From NCBI GenBank assembly GCA_023053545.1, contig JAKZAN010000004.1:2976001-3040000 (forward strand): 64,000 nucleotides of DNA, written 5' to 3'. Source of the DNA: Lepidurus packardi (taxonomy: Eukaryota > Arthropoda > Branchiopoda > Notostraca > Triopsidae). Position numbers and translations under genes: made by a program. This document shows positions 11,389 to 32,309 of the stretch, one piece after another; position 1 is the stretch's first letter; each line of letters starts with the position of its first letter. The notes under the pieces were generated by a model, which did not search any database, had not been told where the DNA came from, and worked only from the letters and a program-made list of their open reading frames with translations.

Positions 11389-12200
11389 TTTATGGTTTAA
11401 ATACAGGAGTAACAGCCGTGTAAATAATGACCAAGTTCATGCTTTCTTCACAGAAAAACTATCAAAACATTGTCTAGCAAAAGGGCGCAAATAGAAGCCA
11501 CGCACTAACGCCATCTGTGACGCTTTTCCCATTGATACCCAACCGTCTAGCACCACGACAAAACATGTCTAAAGTCCCCCAACTCGCCTTTGACTATGCG
11601 TGTGATAAGGAGATTCGAAATTCTGCAACAAAATAACTACATGAGCAAAAAATCCGGTAGTAAATATGGGAATTAGCAAGAGCGTTATCTCTACCAATGA
11701 AATGACACGACATACGGTTAAGTAATTTAACGGCAACTGTAAATGACATTTCAACTGGGATAATGCATATAAGGACATTAAGAAACTTCAATCGAATAGA
11801 CAGCAGTCGAAGAATTAATGGCGCTAAAACTGAATAAATCTAAAGCAAAGATGACGAAACCTGTTTATTGTATTGAGAGTTTTCGGTAGGATATTAAGAT
11901 TATCGGTAAGATTATCGATATCGGTAAGATTATCGGATATCGGTAGGATATTAAGATTTACACTTTCAGTTCTACTGTAGCTTATGTAGAACCCAAGTAT
12001 ACAACATCAATATAGGTTCAGTTAATGTTAAATCAAGGTAACCGGTAAACTGTTAACGGAGTAAATCAAAATCAGGCAAACCAGGATTTTATTAACAATC
12101 AGCTAAAACGGAAGTTGCATTTACGGAGAATTTCATCGTACATTTGAAGAAGCTTCAACACGGTGAAAACTATATCAACCGAAATGTATTGGTAACCGAT
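11389..12200. other. Region upstream of TFAP4
   Basis: Probable TFAP4 promoter. A short local repeat of GGTAGGATATTAAGAT and GGTAAGATTATCGGATAT units lies at about 11885-11960. No gene was recognised. Confidence 0.4.
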
Positions 12201-12209
12201 GAATCATTA

Positions 12210-12835
12210 TTCATGCAGTGGCGTCGAGGTCTCCAACCATTGTTTCTTCCAAAATCAATTCCGTGAGCTCATCGATCAGGCTCTCCTTCTACTGCATTGG
12301 CTTGTACAATTTCTTCATTCCTTATTTCGGTTACGCTCATTTTAACGACATCGTTCGCTTGGATCAAATCTCCAATGACGTCGCTTTTGATTTCAATGAC
12401 TTCGTTCGTTTCAATCTTGTCAGGTCCATAACAGCAGTGATTGCAATTTCATCCACAAAATCAGGGTATGCAGGCACAGGTTCATCCAAAGACAAGGAAG
12501 GACTGCAGGGTTTCCCCTAACTCACCATCTCGTTATTTGGCTTGGTAACTTGTTCCACGGGCATATCTTCAGGTTTGTCTGGTGTCGTTTTCGTCTTCGA
12601 CGAGAGATCCTCTGCAATAATTTACGCTTCTTCTGGTGGCAAGGGCAGTTCTTCTTTCACCTCAATACAGAATTGACAACGGGCTGCATAGGCGTTGCAT
12701 TAACATTAGCAGGAATTTCTTCTTTATTAGCTATCGTAGTAGCTTTATTATTAGCTTTTATATTCACGATAATTTCAGTGGCTGCTTGCTCTGCAGGATT
12801 CAAAGGAGACGAGGGAGGAGCACTAACCATGTTGT
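12210..12835 (-). pseudogene. Decayed acidic low-complexity protein gene
   Basis: Read on the minus strand, coding-like peptide of one style (Glu/Val/Pro/Thr-rich) hops between all three frames. From 5' to 3' it includes SPLNPAEQAATEIIVNIKA, then EELPLPPEE, then SKTKTTPDKPEDMPVEQVTK, then PVPAYPDFVDEIAITAVMDL, then IETNEVIEIKSDVIGDLIQA, and finally LIDELTELILEETMVGDL. No consistent splice junctions join them. I read this as a gene broken by several frameshifts; closely spaced micro-introns are an alternative. The plus-strand open frames here look like shadows. Confidence 0.4.
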
Positions 12836-13479
12836 AAAGCTAAGATGGCAGCAACAATGAAAAATGGACTGTCGGATATAAGATCTTTCCTTGAGCAAAA
12901 ACAGAAAGCAAATGTCAACAGAACATGTGGCATCAGTCGTCTGGGAATGCTTTGCCAGCTCGGGTGGATTCATTATTGCACAAAACTGAATTTACATGCG
13001 GGTTCGATTTTCATTCCTGCCCAACACGTAAAGTTATATTAAAAAGAAAAATTCTATACGGCAATATAAGGTTTTGAAATAAACATGTTGACATGTCAAC
13101 ATATTTATTTCAACATTATGTTTGGAATTTCTTCTTAGATGTTCTGTCAATGTTAACGAGGCAGATTTGATTTCCAATCACTAAATCACCTTCACTAAAT
13201 GTTCATTTTAATTATCTTGTATGCTCCATATGCTGCGTGCTGATCATATTCACCTGCGTAGGTATTTTATACAGGTGTTTTCATTTTCAAATGCATGTGC
13301 TACATATTTCGAAATCAGCTTTATTCGTCTAGTTGTCACATACTGTTAAAAATTTTTAAATTGCTATAATTATTGACACAGGATATCATTCCCTGTGTAA
13401 ACACTTTTGATCAGTTGGATAGGCAGTGTTACTATTTAAAAGTCTGGAAATAGAAGGGAAATGGGAAACAGTATAATAT

Positions 13480-14438
13480 TTCAAATTGATCAACTACTCC
13501 TATAACGGAGCTCAATTACCAGGCGTCGTCCTAGTCGTAGGCTTTTTGGTACGCTTCCCTGACGGAAGCGTGCCTCCTACAGTACCGTTTCTTCTATTCA
13601 ACGGACAAAACCAATGTTCTACCAGTTCTGCAGCTACCACAGCGGCTCCTGCTATTGCAACTACTACAACAGCAGCTCCTGTTATTAGAACTACCATCAG
13701 AATAACGGCAGCTCCTGCAACAACAACTCAGGCTGTTTCGCAGGGTAAGTACATGCAGAATTGAAGTAAAAAATTTACCAATTGATCCTCCCTTTTTAGT
13801 TATTGACCCTTGTGTTTCTTCATTGTCTAGCTTTGTGCAATAATGTGGTCGTTTTAACCAATTCATGGCTCGGTGGCTGATAGGCAAATGTCCTAATAGT
13901 CACCACTTCCGCTGTGTCCTCCTGGACCATCAAACTCGGTTTTAGCTCCGCGATTTCTTCGTTGGAGGTAAGACACTGAACCTGAATATGTTTTATTTTA
14001 GGAAGATTCTTAAACCATTGGCTTAATTGCCTTCCACATAACTATCTTAATCTTCAAACATAACCTTAAACCTGGACTGCTCAGCAATAGTCGACAGATA
14101 TCAAGAACTACAATTTGGACAATTTATCGTACAACGGAGTTCAGCCGTCTAGTACCACCTTGGTGGTCAATTTCCTCGTACGTTTCTCAATGGATTCCGC
14201 GTTACACTCCTAACAGCGCCCTCATTTGTCTACTTGTGGGTATAGTTTTAGAGAACTCTTTAAAAGAATTTATTAACTATGAAAAAAATTATTTCTAGGG
14301 AGCTGATTTGGGTTTCAGCACGACCGCCTATCGCCGGTTTGCTCAGCAGCAGATACATTACATGCTAGGTGATGCTGGTCGTAGTTTTGTGGTCAGGTTC
14401 GGTGTTAATCCCCGCAAATCCTCACCACCGCTCTAGGT
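13480..14438 (+). pseudogene. GH9 cellulase relic with CBM2 modules
   Basis: Four exon-like pieces survive. At 13489-13744 the end of a CBM2-like module (SYNGAQLPGVVLVVGFLVRF) runs into a Thr/Ala/Pro linker and a donor. At 13885-13973 is the middle of a second module (SSWTIKLGFSSAISSLE|GT). At about 14108-14200 is its end (NLDNLSYNGVQPSSTTLVVN) with an in-frame stop soon after. At 14299-14438 is the GH9 C-terminus ([20 protein letters not shown], then [10 protein letters not shown]). The catalytic-domain motif PHHR is present (ANPHHRSR) but one base out of frame after a CCCC run. Most of the catalytic domain is missing between the second CBM2 and the GH9 end. GH9 enzymes are endo-beta-1,4-glucanases found in many arthropods. 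Internal deletion plus frameshift indicates a dead copy. Confidence 0.65.
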
Positions 14439-14515
14439 AATTACTAATAAAATGAACACTTAAAAATTCACAATTAGACGTAATTCCTGATTACTAAAGT
14501 GAAGGAATAAAAATA

Positions 14516-15040
14516 CAATGGAAACCGCTTAGCGCGAAATCGAAGGGATCGAAATATATTTTCGTGTTAAAAGGATATCGTGCTAACAGATTTATTCAAA
14601 AAACCTAGCTAATAAAAAAACTGCCTTGATAACAGAGTTAATATTAAAGTTTACTTCTCGTGCATTGATAGTCTATACAGTTTAAAGCACAATAATAAAT
14701 TTTAAAGCATTTTTAACAGACTGAAAGTAAAAATGAAATGTTTTGACTGTCCACGCAAGACTGTTGGGGAGAAAAAGACAAAAATTTGAAATTAATTCAG
14801 GGATGTTGCTAAGGCTCTACAACCCTTTATATTGGCAGAGGGAGACGGTTGGTAAGAAGACAAAAATATTTTGCCGTAACAAAACTATCTTCTCGTTCCT
14901 CCGAGATGCGAAATTTTTTCGTGCTAAGTGGTTTTGTTTCGTGTTAAAAGGAAACATATGTATGGTATTATAGAGCGTTTTGTCCGGACCGGAATGCCAT
15001 TTTGTGTTAACAAGTTTTTCATGTTAAGTTGTTTTCACTG
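14516..15040. mobile_element. Pogo/Tigger-like MITE (525 bp)
   Basis: Terminal inverted repeats CAATGGAAACCGCTTAGCGC on the left and, reversed, CAGTGAAAACAACTTAACAT on the right are flanked by TA on both sides (14514-14515 and 15041-15042). Subterminal motifs TTCGTGTTAAAAGGA occur inside both ends. There is no transposase frame, so it is non-autonomous. Confidence 0.7.
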
Positions 15041-15509
15041 TACCTTTTTTGGCAATATTTTTTGCTTTTACCTCCTATTGTATTTTCTTATGACTATAGA
15101 ACATTTTCAAACACATTGGGATGAATGGCCGTTCCCGGATCCTGGTCTATAGGTTTTTGTACAATAATTAGAACACGAGGTTACAAAAATGAAGTTCGAA
15201 ATATAGTTGAAACAAATGTCACTTCCAAACAGATTGTTTGAAAATCACAGGCATTTCTTCACACAGGTCTCGGAAGAGTGTTAAAATTTGGACTAATTGT
15301 TCTATTCGTAAGTGTCAAAACAGAACAGCTGGTATAGATGCAAGTACTATGACGAGGATATGCTAGTATTCGCGTCATTCGCTTGGCAGGACCAGACTTT
15401 AATCCAGTAACTATGACAGTAAGGATTGAGTATTCCGTCGTCAGTTCGCAAGGAATTATTGAGTTGTGGTAGCAGGGGAGTTTTCTTTAGGCTGAAAAGC
15501 AATGCAATA

Positions 15510-16747
15510 ATGGTCAATTCACATTTCTTTAAAAAATGGGGTGTCATTATTGCTCCCTGCTTACTAATTATTTGCTTCTCTTGGTATGCCTATCGTCATA
15601 ATGTTGACGTGCTTCGCCCAAAATATTCATCGCGCAGATTCACAAGTCAAGAGAGCGAATTATGTTCCTGTTTACAGGAGAGTGAAACTTATACAAGTAG
15701 GCTGCTAACAACGGCAAGTCCAGAAAGTCTTTGCCAAACCCAAGTTAGCCAAAGAGGATCGCATCAACGAGTGGTTTCATACTGCTTGGACGGTGATGTA
15801 ACTAACGAAATGATCTTCGACCGTTACTTTCGTTTCATTAACCAAATAGCACAACAAGTAGCTGATGTCTACCCAGGTTAAGAAACTATCTTATTAGTAA
15901 CTCAAGACTGAATTTTTAAGGCTTCGCTTTCAACAATATATAGGATGGGTCATGCGGATTTACCACAATTATAACTCAAAGGATCCTGCATTTAAGGAAC
16001 ATCTATGTAAGACCTACTGCCAACACCCACACGTTGACCTGTGCAATGTCACCGATCTGGCGTTGAAGTCTCCAGACCCTTTGAGTAAGGACGTTGCAGA
16101 CGCTTTTCTCATGATGTGGCGGTTTTTACCGATGGCTGATCCAACCGTGGACGTTTTCTTGTCCCGCGACTTGGATAGTCCAGTGACAATGCGAGAAGGT
16201 GCAACTGTACGTGATTGGCTTTATGGATCAAAGGCGACGTTACACGTCCTGCGAGATAATCTTGCTCATCGGAAACCCATCATGGGAGGTATAAGGTTAA
16301 TCAAAAACTAGATTTGCAAATGAATCTGGAAGCTAATAAGTAAAGTTTTGTAGGAATGTGGGGAGCTCGTTCGGACCTTGGTAGACGAGACGAACTTCGA
16401 CAGGTCTTTCTAGAAATGAAAAAAGAATCCTTCTCTCTTCCTAAAAGTTACGGAATCGATCAGGATATGTTGACCCGGTTGCATTCAGCAATTGGAATGG
16501 TAGACTCGGTAAATATTTACTTACTTTATTAAATTTATTGGAGTTATTCATAATTCGAACAAAATAATTACAGGTACGTTACGACTCGTATTATTGTACC
16601 GAGTTTCCGAATATAACAAGGCCGTATCCTACGCGGAGAGAGGGATTTAATTTCGTTGGATCCAGACTGTACCAGGAAACCAAACGGTTGACTAAATGTC
16701 CTATTGAGTGTCGTCCATTTCAACACAAAGAATGGGAGTATTGTTAG
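15510..16747 (+). CDS. Type II membrane glycosyltransferase-like protein
   Basis: Four exons with matching phases (15510-15876, 15944-16288, 16354-16508, 16574-16747) encode 346 residues. An N-terminal signal anchor (WGVIIAPCLLIICFSWYAY) suggests a Golgi type II protein. The luminal part has a DxD-like motif in VFLSRDLDSP, followed by VRDWL, ATLHVLRDNLAHRKPIMGG and MWGARSD. The SRDLDS ... WL ... RD ... GGMWG order matches an uncharacterised invertebrate family that I believe belongs to the nucleotide-diphospho-sugar transferases. Eight or more Cys in the C-terminal half suggest disulfides. Donor and acceptor sugars cannot be inferred. A dead partial copy lies 0.4 kb downstream. Confidence 0.8.
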
Positions 16748-17094
16748 CAATTTCCTAAGCGTTTGCTCTTCTTCCCTGAAGGACTTTACCTTTAACTACA
16801 CTAGTTTAAAATCATGCTTCGAATTGCATCTATAAGGGCCAACTCGCGCGGCCCCATATGTTCTAAATTTTGTAATAATAAATTAATTAATATTTTCAGT
16901 AATTAACTTAACCGAACATACCAAACAATCAACTACTTGAGCAATGGGATATTTTAGATAATTAAATTGATACTGATACGTGATTCAGAATAGACCGTCG
17001 CCAGATCTCAATTTGATAAATTCGTAATGTAAGGAATAATGAATAGTTCCACTGAGATCTATCTATAGCTGAACGTCATTGTACTGTCACGTAT

Positions 17095-17450
17095 TCTAGG
17101 ATGCACGACATTAGGACCAAGTCCCAATTCAATTACACTAACGTGTTAAAAGTGAATTTATGTAAAACCTATTGCCAGTAAGCTCACGATGATCTGTTCA
17201 ACGTTACGGATTTGGCGTGAAGTCTCCAGACTCGTCGAGTAAGAACATTACACAAATGTACAGTCGGATGTGATGATTTCTATAAATGGCACACCCGACT
17301 GTGGATGTTTTCTTATCCCGTGACTTAGATGGCTCTGTAACATTACGAGAATCAACAACTGTCAGTGACTGGCTAGATCGATCAAATGTGACGTTGCAGT
17401 TCATCCGAGATAACCCTCATCACTATACGCAATCATTATGGTAGGCCTGA
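17095..17450 (+). pseudogene. Dead copy of the glycosyltransferase-like exon 2
   Basis: The sequence aligns along nearly the whole of exon 2 of the upstream gene: LCKTYCQ, DLFNVTDLA, TVDVFLSRDLDG and VSDWLDRSN can all be read, but in different frames and with stops (CAGTAAGC after the TYC motif). No flanking exons are kept. It is a decayed tandem duplicate. Confidence 0.8.
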
Positions 17451-17459
17451 TTCCCAACA

Positions 17460-18797
17460 ACTTTTTTTCGCTAGCTTGGGAATTCAGCAATTTAATTGGG
17501 AATGTAAAGTTTTGCCGCGCAACAACCGATACCGATATTGTTGATTACACTCTGATTACAATTACCATTTAAACTACCCCACAGTTATTATAATTATGAT
17601 TACGTAATTATAGTCATGGTATTCTGGGCTAAAACGTTCCCATCTTAGCACATTTTCCACTTCTTCGGGTAAAACTCATATTGAACTGAATCATTAAATG
17701 AAGGCTTCAATTCTTAGGCCATTTGAAAGAAACGTTTGGTAACAAGCGAAAGCCTACGCCTTAACACATTAAAAAAACAAAAAAAATTTGCTCGATTAGA
17801 TGGTCAAGATGGCCGCTCAATTTGGAAATGTGCGTACAACTATACAAGCTTACATAAGAAATATAATATTTCGCAGGTTATTACTTAAATACAGCGACTA
17901 CTGACATTATAAATCGTTTGACACGCGTCTTACCTGTGCAAAGAACTAATGGCTTGAATCACCTTAAATATGCAAACCTAGTAGAATAACAGATCACTTC
18001 ACAAACGATTTGACAGTCGCTAACAAGCGCGCGGCCTGAAAAAATCCGTCATCTTGGCAATCGGCATATCGATATTTCTCGAACTGCTGCACAACTGTTT
18101 GCACATCTACCGATGCCACCTGCACGCTTTATATGCGATTACGGGGAAACATGATCTATATAAAGTCCTAGTTGCGGAAAATTGTGAAAGATAATTATGA
18201 AAACTTCTACAATTATACTCCACGTGTCTTAATTTCACCCAGCCACAAAAGAGAAATACGAAAGGTTTTTCAAATTAAAAGGAATGGCAGCTATTGCAGC
18301 ATTTTTACGCTAAAACCCCGTAAATTTTCCACGAGGTTTGCGTGCTATTAGCGAAGCTGAACGTCGCCCAGGATTCTTATCTACGTGTCATTAGCCTTAC
18401 TATTCACCTTAGGCGTTCTGCACATGCATGGCGGACGAGCGGCTAGGCGGTGTGTGGTTTTCTTGTGCGTTATAATTAGAACTTCTAAGATTCCCATGCT
18501 TATACAATAAGGTAAGTTTAATACGCTTATGTAATTTAACGTAAATATTACACGTTATTACCGAATCCATGTTGAATTCCTTCACTGTGATGGCTTCAGT
18601 TTTTTATGTCATAATTCAAAAGTTATGGATAGCACAAACACCATATTTTAACGTTTGGCTTTACTTCCAGCTTCCATAAGCAAACATCGTTCTCACTGTT
18701 GTCCTAATGTAAATTTGTTAGGTCACAAGCCCCCGTTTGTGGATTGAAAACCCTACAATTTTACACCAGTGGAAGCTCATAGCATAGGTGCGGAATC
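17460..18797. other. Intergenic region upstream of ABCC1
   Basis: About 1.3 kb without recognised exons. It presumably carries the 5' UTR and promoter of ABCC1. No terminal inverted repeats were noticed. Confidence 0.5.
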
Positions 18798-28762
<9,965 letters not shown>

Positions 28763-29545
28763 TTTTTGTATCCACTATCGGATTTATTTTGCCTATGGAA
28801 AAAGCTTTTGACAAGGAGAAACAAATGACGCGAAGTGTTCATTCATTCATATTTTGTTTAGAACTTCCTTGTTTCTTGGGTTAATGCTGAATTAAAATGA
28901 AAAGTAATGTTTTCTATGTCCAGTGTACTACTGTTTAGCGTGCTACCCAAGAATATAGACAAAATAACTCGGTTATGGGAGGTTTTTTATATTTGAGGTA
29001 TGAAAATCGTTTGAATTAACGCATTCAACGGTATTCTTAAGTATAAAGGGTGGGTAAAATGTTGTAAGGTTTATCACAAAAGTGAGTTGGTAAAACCAGT
29101 CGAACGATTCAGTTACTTTACCTTCGGATCGTCTTTTCATTGTTGCCTTGCGGGTACGTGACGTTGCCTTGGCAATGCCACAATGCGTTAATGGCATTCG
29201 ATATTCTTGGCGTTTATCGTGACTTGCTTCCATTCGCTATGGAGATTTTTTCTGTAGATTTCTTAGTTAATGAAACTCGATGAAGCAAAAGCAGCTGCAA
29301 AAAATCTTAACACTCCAAAGATTTTTTAATCAACCTTTCGTGAACCGAAACCCATTAGAGATCATCATATGAAGCGAGCTTAATCATTGCTATGGTTTTC
29401 GTCCATCACAATAAAGCAGGGTAGAGCCAAGGGTTTACGAGATGTGCAGATTATTCTTTCTGTCACTGTCCCTCAATCTCTTTTCCTATATAGTCAGAGA
29501 AGAAGTTTTGGTTTCGGTACCAGTTTCCAAACGATCGTACTTGTA
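28763..29545. other. ABCC1 3' flank and GPCR upstream region
   Basis: Contains an AATAAA-poor 3' flank of ABCC1 (AATTAAAATG at about 28891) and the upstream region of the first GPCR gene. No further exons were seen. Confidence 0.4.
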
Positions 29546-30547
29546 ATGGAAGAGGTAAAGCCTGAAAATATTTTGATTATCCAAACTTTCGGTCCAGTTA
29601 ACCAATGGGAAGTGTGGGTATTGGTGACGTTCTATAGCACCATGTTGCTTTGCAGCATTTTCTTTAACTCTACAATTCTGTGCTTTTTGAAGTGGAAACT
29701 ACCCTACAATGGCAGATGGACCGTCACCAACCGTTTGATTGCTTGCCAATCGGTGTCCGGGCTTGAAATGGCCAGTATTTCGGTACCAATGTACCTCTAC
29801 ATGCTAGTGAGTGGTCGTCGAGATCCGCTATTGTGTGCTCTCTACGAATGGCATACCTTTTACCTCTACTGCGTGACCTACGCCATGATCCTAGTCCTCG
29901 GGTATCTTCGGTACGCGTACGTTTTCCATTACCGGCGACTTCAGCATCTCAGCGAAAAGACTATCTTAATCGCTGCGTTGGGGTTCTGGGTGTTCATGCC
30001 AGTACTGTCAGTGAGTGTTCGATATTGGCTTGAACACCCAGACGACCATGGAATTCGCATTACTCTTTGTGCTACACAGTTTACTACCGCATACAAAGGC
30101 CACTGGGCCATTTTCATTAGTCCACACTTTACGAACACGACCCTTCTTTTTGTCTATTGGAATATCTTACGTCGACTTAAGTGTAGCTCTCCTGGAGCAA
30201 TACCTCGTTTTGTCTACAGGAAGAAAGTGAATCTGATCGATGCAAAAACCTCCGCCATGACTCTCATCATCTTGGAAGTTTCTGTTCTTCTAACGCAGAT
30301 ATGGAATATAGTTGATCCAACAATCCTTCCTGAGACGTACATATACCTTTGTCAAGAACTATCATTCATCTTTTTCTACTCCCAACATTGTATACCAGCT
30401 GTTTTGTACTACATGAGCCGAAAAGAGATTCGCAATAGCTTGTGGGATATTTGGAAGGAGATCTTTAAGTATTGTATGCCAAGCAACCGAGTGACAACTG
30501 CGTCACGTGATATCTTTGCGATCCAACATATTTCCTCTTACATTTAA
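29546..30547 (+). CDS. Intronless orphan seven-helix receptor, copy 1
   Basis: A single 333-residue frame from ATG at 29546 (MEEVKPENILIIQTFGPVNQ). Seven hydrophobic segments are visible: TM1 around TFYSTMLLCSIFFNSTILCF with a class-A-like Asn, TM2 GLEMASISVPMYLYMLVSG, TM3 ending LGYLRYAYVFHYRRL in place of the DRY motif, TM4 GFWVFMPVLSVSV, TM5 WAIFISPHFTNTTLLFVYW, TM6 SAMTLIILEVSVLLTQIW, and TM7 ending IPAVLYY in place of NPxxY. Cys in LLCALYEW and TLCATQF could form the conserved TM3-ECL2 disulfide. Best read as a divergent rhodopsin-class receptor with unknown ligand. A paralogue lies 3.2 kb downstream. The frame stays open upstream of the ATG, so a longer N-terminus is possible. Confidence 0.8.
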   Translation: MEEVKPENILIIQTFGPVNQWEVWVLVTFYSTMLLCSIFFNSTILCFLKWKLPYNGRWTVTNRLIACQSVSGLEMASISVPMYLYMLVSGRRDPLLCALYEWHTFYLYCVTYAMILVLGYLRYAYVFHYRRLQHLSEKTILIAALGFWVFMPVLSVSVRYWLEHPDDHGIRITLCATQFTTAYKGHWAIFISPHFTNTTLLFVYWNILRRLKCSSPGAIPRFVYRKKVNLIDAKTSAMTLIILEVSVLLTQIWNIVDPTILPETYIYLCQELSFIFFYSQHCIPAVLYYMSRKEIRNSLWDIWKEIFKYCMPSNRVTTASRDIFAIQHISSYI

Positions 30548-30584
30548 ATACAGTATTTGATTGACACCGTGCTTGGTCCTCCCC

Positions 30585-31026
30585 AACGGGTTCACAATTC
30601 GTATTTATCTTCGTACACCCTGACCACTCAGTTAAAAAATGTTAAACATTTTAACAGTTTAACTAAGTTTAAGATTTTAACCCTTGCAACTCTATGTTTG
30701 ACTGTTTAACTCTGTTTAGCTGTATTTAACCCTGTTTAACCGTAAAACCTTGTGTTTAACCAGAAGCTGTATACCTGTTTGCTGTAGAGAAAAAAAAGTA
30801 AAAAGAGTACTACACAAACTTGTTTCAGCATACGCGGTACCGGATGTTCTAAACGAGAGCGCTCGCTCTACACCGAGCTAAGGGATACGGTAGCTTTAAA
30901 CCAAAGTTTTAACTTTTTAACCAAATTTTAACGGTTAACCCTAAGTTTAACAGTTTAACCCTAAGGTTTCTTTGGGTTAAAAATGTTTAACCCTCGTATA
31001 CCTACCAACGGAGTTACGAACCTGTT
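30585..31026. mobile_element. TTTAACC-rich transposon with 10-bp target duplication
   Basis: The 10-bp direct repeat GGTCCTCCCC flanks the element exactly (30575-30584 and 31027-31036). Its ends are imperfect inverted repeats: AACGGGTTCACAATTC on the left; AACAGGTTCGTAACTC read inward from the right. The interior is full of degenerate GTTTAACC/TTTAACCCT units in both halves around a non-repetitive centre (30760-30890). No protein is encoded. Confidence 0.75.
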
Positions 31027-31501
31027 GGTCCTCCCCTTGTCATAACCCATAACAAAGAGTTTCACAACAGAAATGGGAAAGTGAAACAGTATACAGAGCA
31101 CTTTATTACATTGCATTAAGTACATATTTTATTAAGGTACCAGTAGATTTCACACTATGGGCAATGTCTGTGAATTGGATCTTGAACCTGGATCTCTTGT
31201 AAGCTTCGTCTCATTTAAAGTAGAACTGACTAGCTTTCGATGATCTTTTAAAACTACATTCGGTACTAAATTTTCAGGCTCAGACGCATTACATTTTTGC
31301 AAGTTTATTGTAAAGTATTTCGAAATACTATCCCGCATAACCGTACAGAATGATATAGTGACCGTACCATCACCGTTGTAACTCCCTAGAACTCCCTAGA
31401 ACCCACCGCGACCCGCAGCGTCACATCGCCCTTCTGACCTAACGGGTCATCTGGAAGAGTTCCGTCAAACAGGTTAGCTATGGAACAGTGGCTGCAGACT
31501 C

Positions 31502-32302
31502 TTATATCGACAACTCGAGTGGCGAGCTTTTGCCAGTAGAAGGTGAAATAAGGCGAAGATTGTCAATAGCTACTCGATCAAACACATGATTAAAACCCCC
31601 ATATGTGAAAACGAACTACAAGAAAATCAATTAGGGTTTAAACAAGCGTCTAATTAGCAAAGAATTACGTGAAATTGGCTAGTTTCGTTAACCGGCATCG
31701 GTAAGATTACATTAATCCAATTGGTTTGATCAGGAGCCGACAAAACGTTAAAAGTGTTTACTTCGGAACCTTCAACGCCATATGATAACTATAAAGAACT
31801 TAAGTTAATAAAAATCAGACAGAGAACAAACAGTTTAAACATAGACAATATGACAGTATAAAATACAGTGTATATATTTTTTTACGGTCTTTTTTACAGC
31901 TTATTTTACATTCTTTTTTGTCTTTTTAATTATATTTGTCGAGTGCTCTGTGATATTTACCTGAATTCCAGTTTGACCTTGTTTGGGAGACCATGCAAAA
32001 TAACTGTAAACCAAATTATCCCCTGGGTTTACAGTAGCAGTAGCTTCGACAGTCGGGGAAACTTCACCGTTATAGCAATCCAAATGTTGCCCCCTAAGGT
32101 AATGCCAGCCAGAAGTTAGAACAGGTAGCGGAATCTCCAAAATTGGGTCGTAACGTTCTATTAGCCATGCTCCTTTCCCAGCTTGAGGATTCGAGTTCCA
32201 TACGTGTCCAAACCCGAATTCGAAGTCGATATCCAAGTCATTAGCCGCAAGGCAACCCCCCAAAAGTGTCGCGCAGAGAATGAGAGCCAATTTTACATTC
32301 AT
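31502..32302 (-). CDS. Secreted MAM-like domain protein
   Basis: Three phase-0 exons (32302-31961, 31788-31669, 31615-31502) encode 191 residues. A signal peptide (MNVKLALILCATLLGGCLA) is followed by one domain of about 170 residues: DFEFGFGHVWNSNPQAGKGA, a central HYLRGQHLDCYNGE, VNPGDNLVYSYFAWSP, and the closing GGFNHVFDRVAIDNLRLISP. The last motif matches the terminal strand of MAM/jelly-roll domains (VAIDDI-type), so I read it as a single-domain secreted MAM-like lectin fold. The function is unknown. Two codons upstream of the chosen Met another Met-like start exists, but the chosen one begins the signal peptide cleanly. Confidence 0.7.
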
Positions 32303-32309
32303 TTTCTGT

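Noticed and set aside
12218-12860. Plus-strand frames of 74-100 codons
   Set aside because: The minus strand gives compositionally consistent acidic peptide over the same interval; the plus frames look like complements of it.
30640-30990. Possible interstitial telomeric array (TTTAACCC/TAACCCTAA words)
   Set aside because: The motif is irregular and occurs in both halves of an element with terminal inverted repeats and a 10-bp target duplication, so it is transposon sequence.
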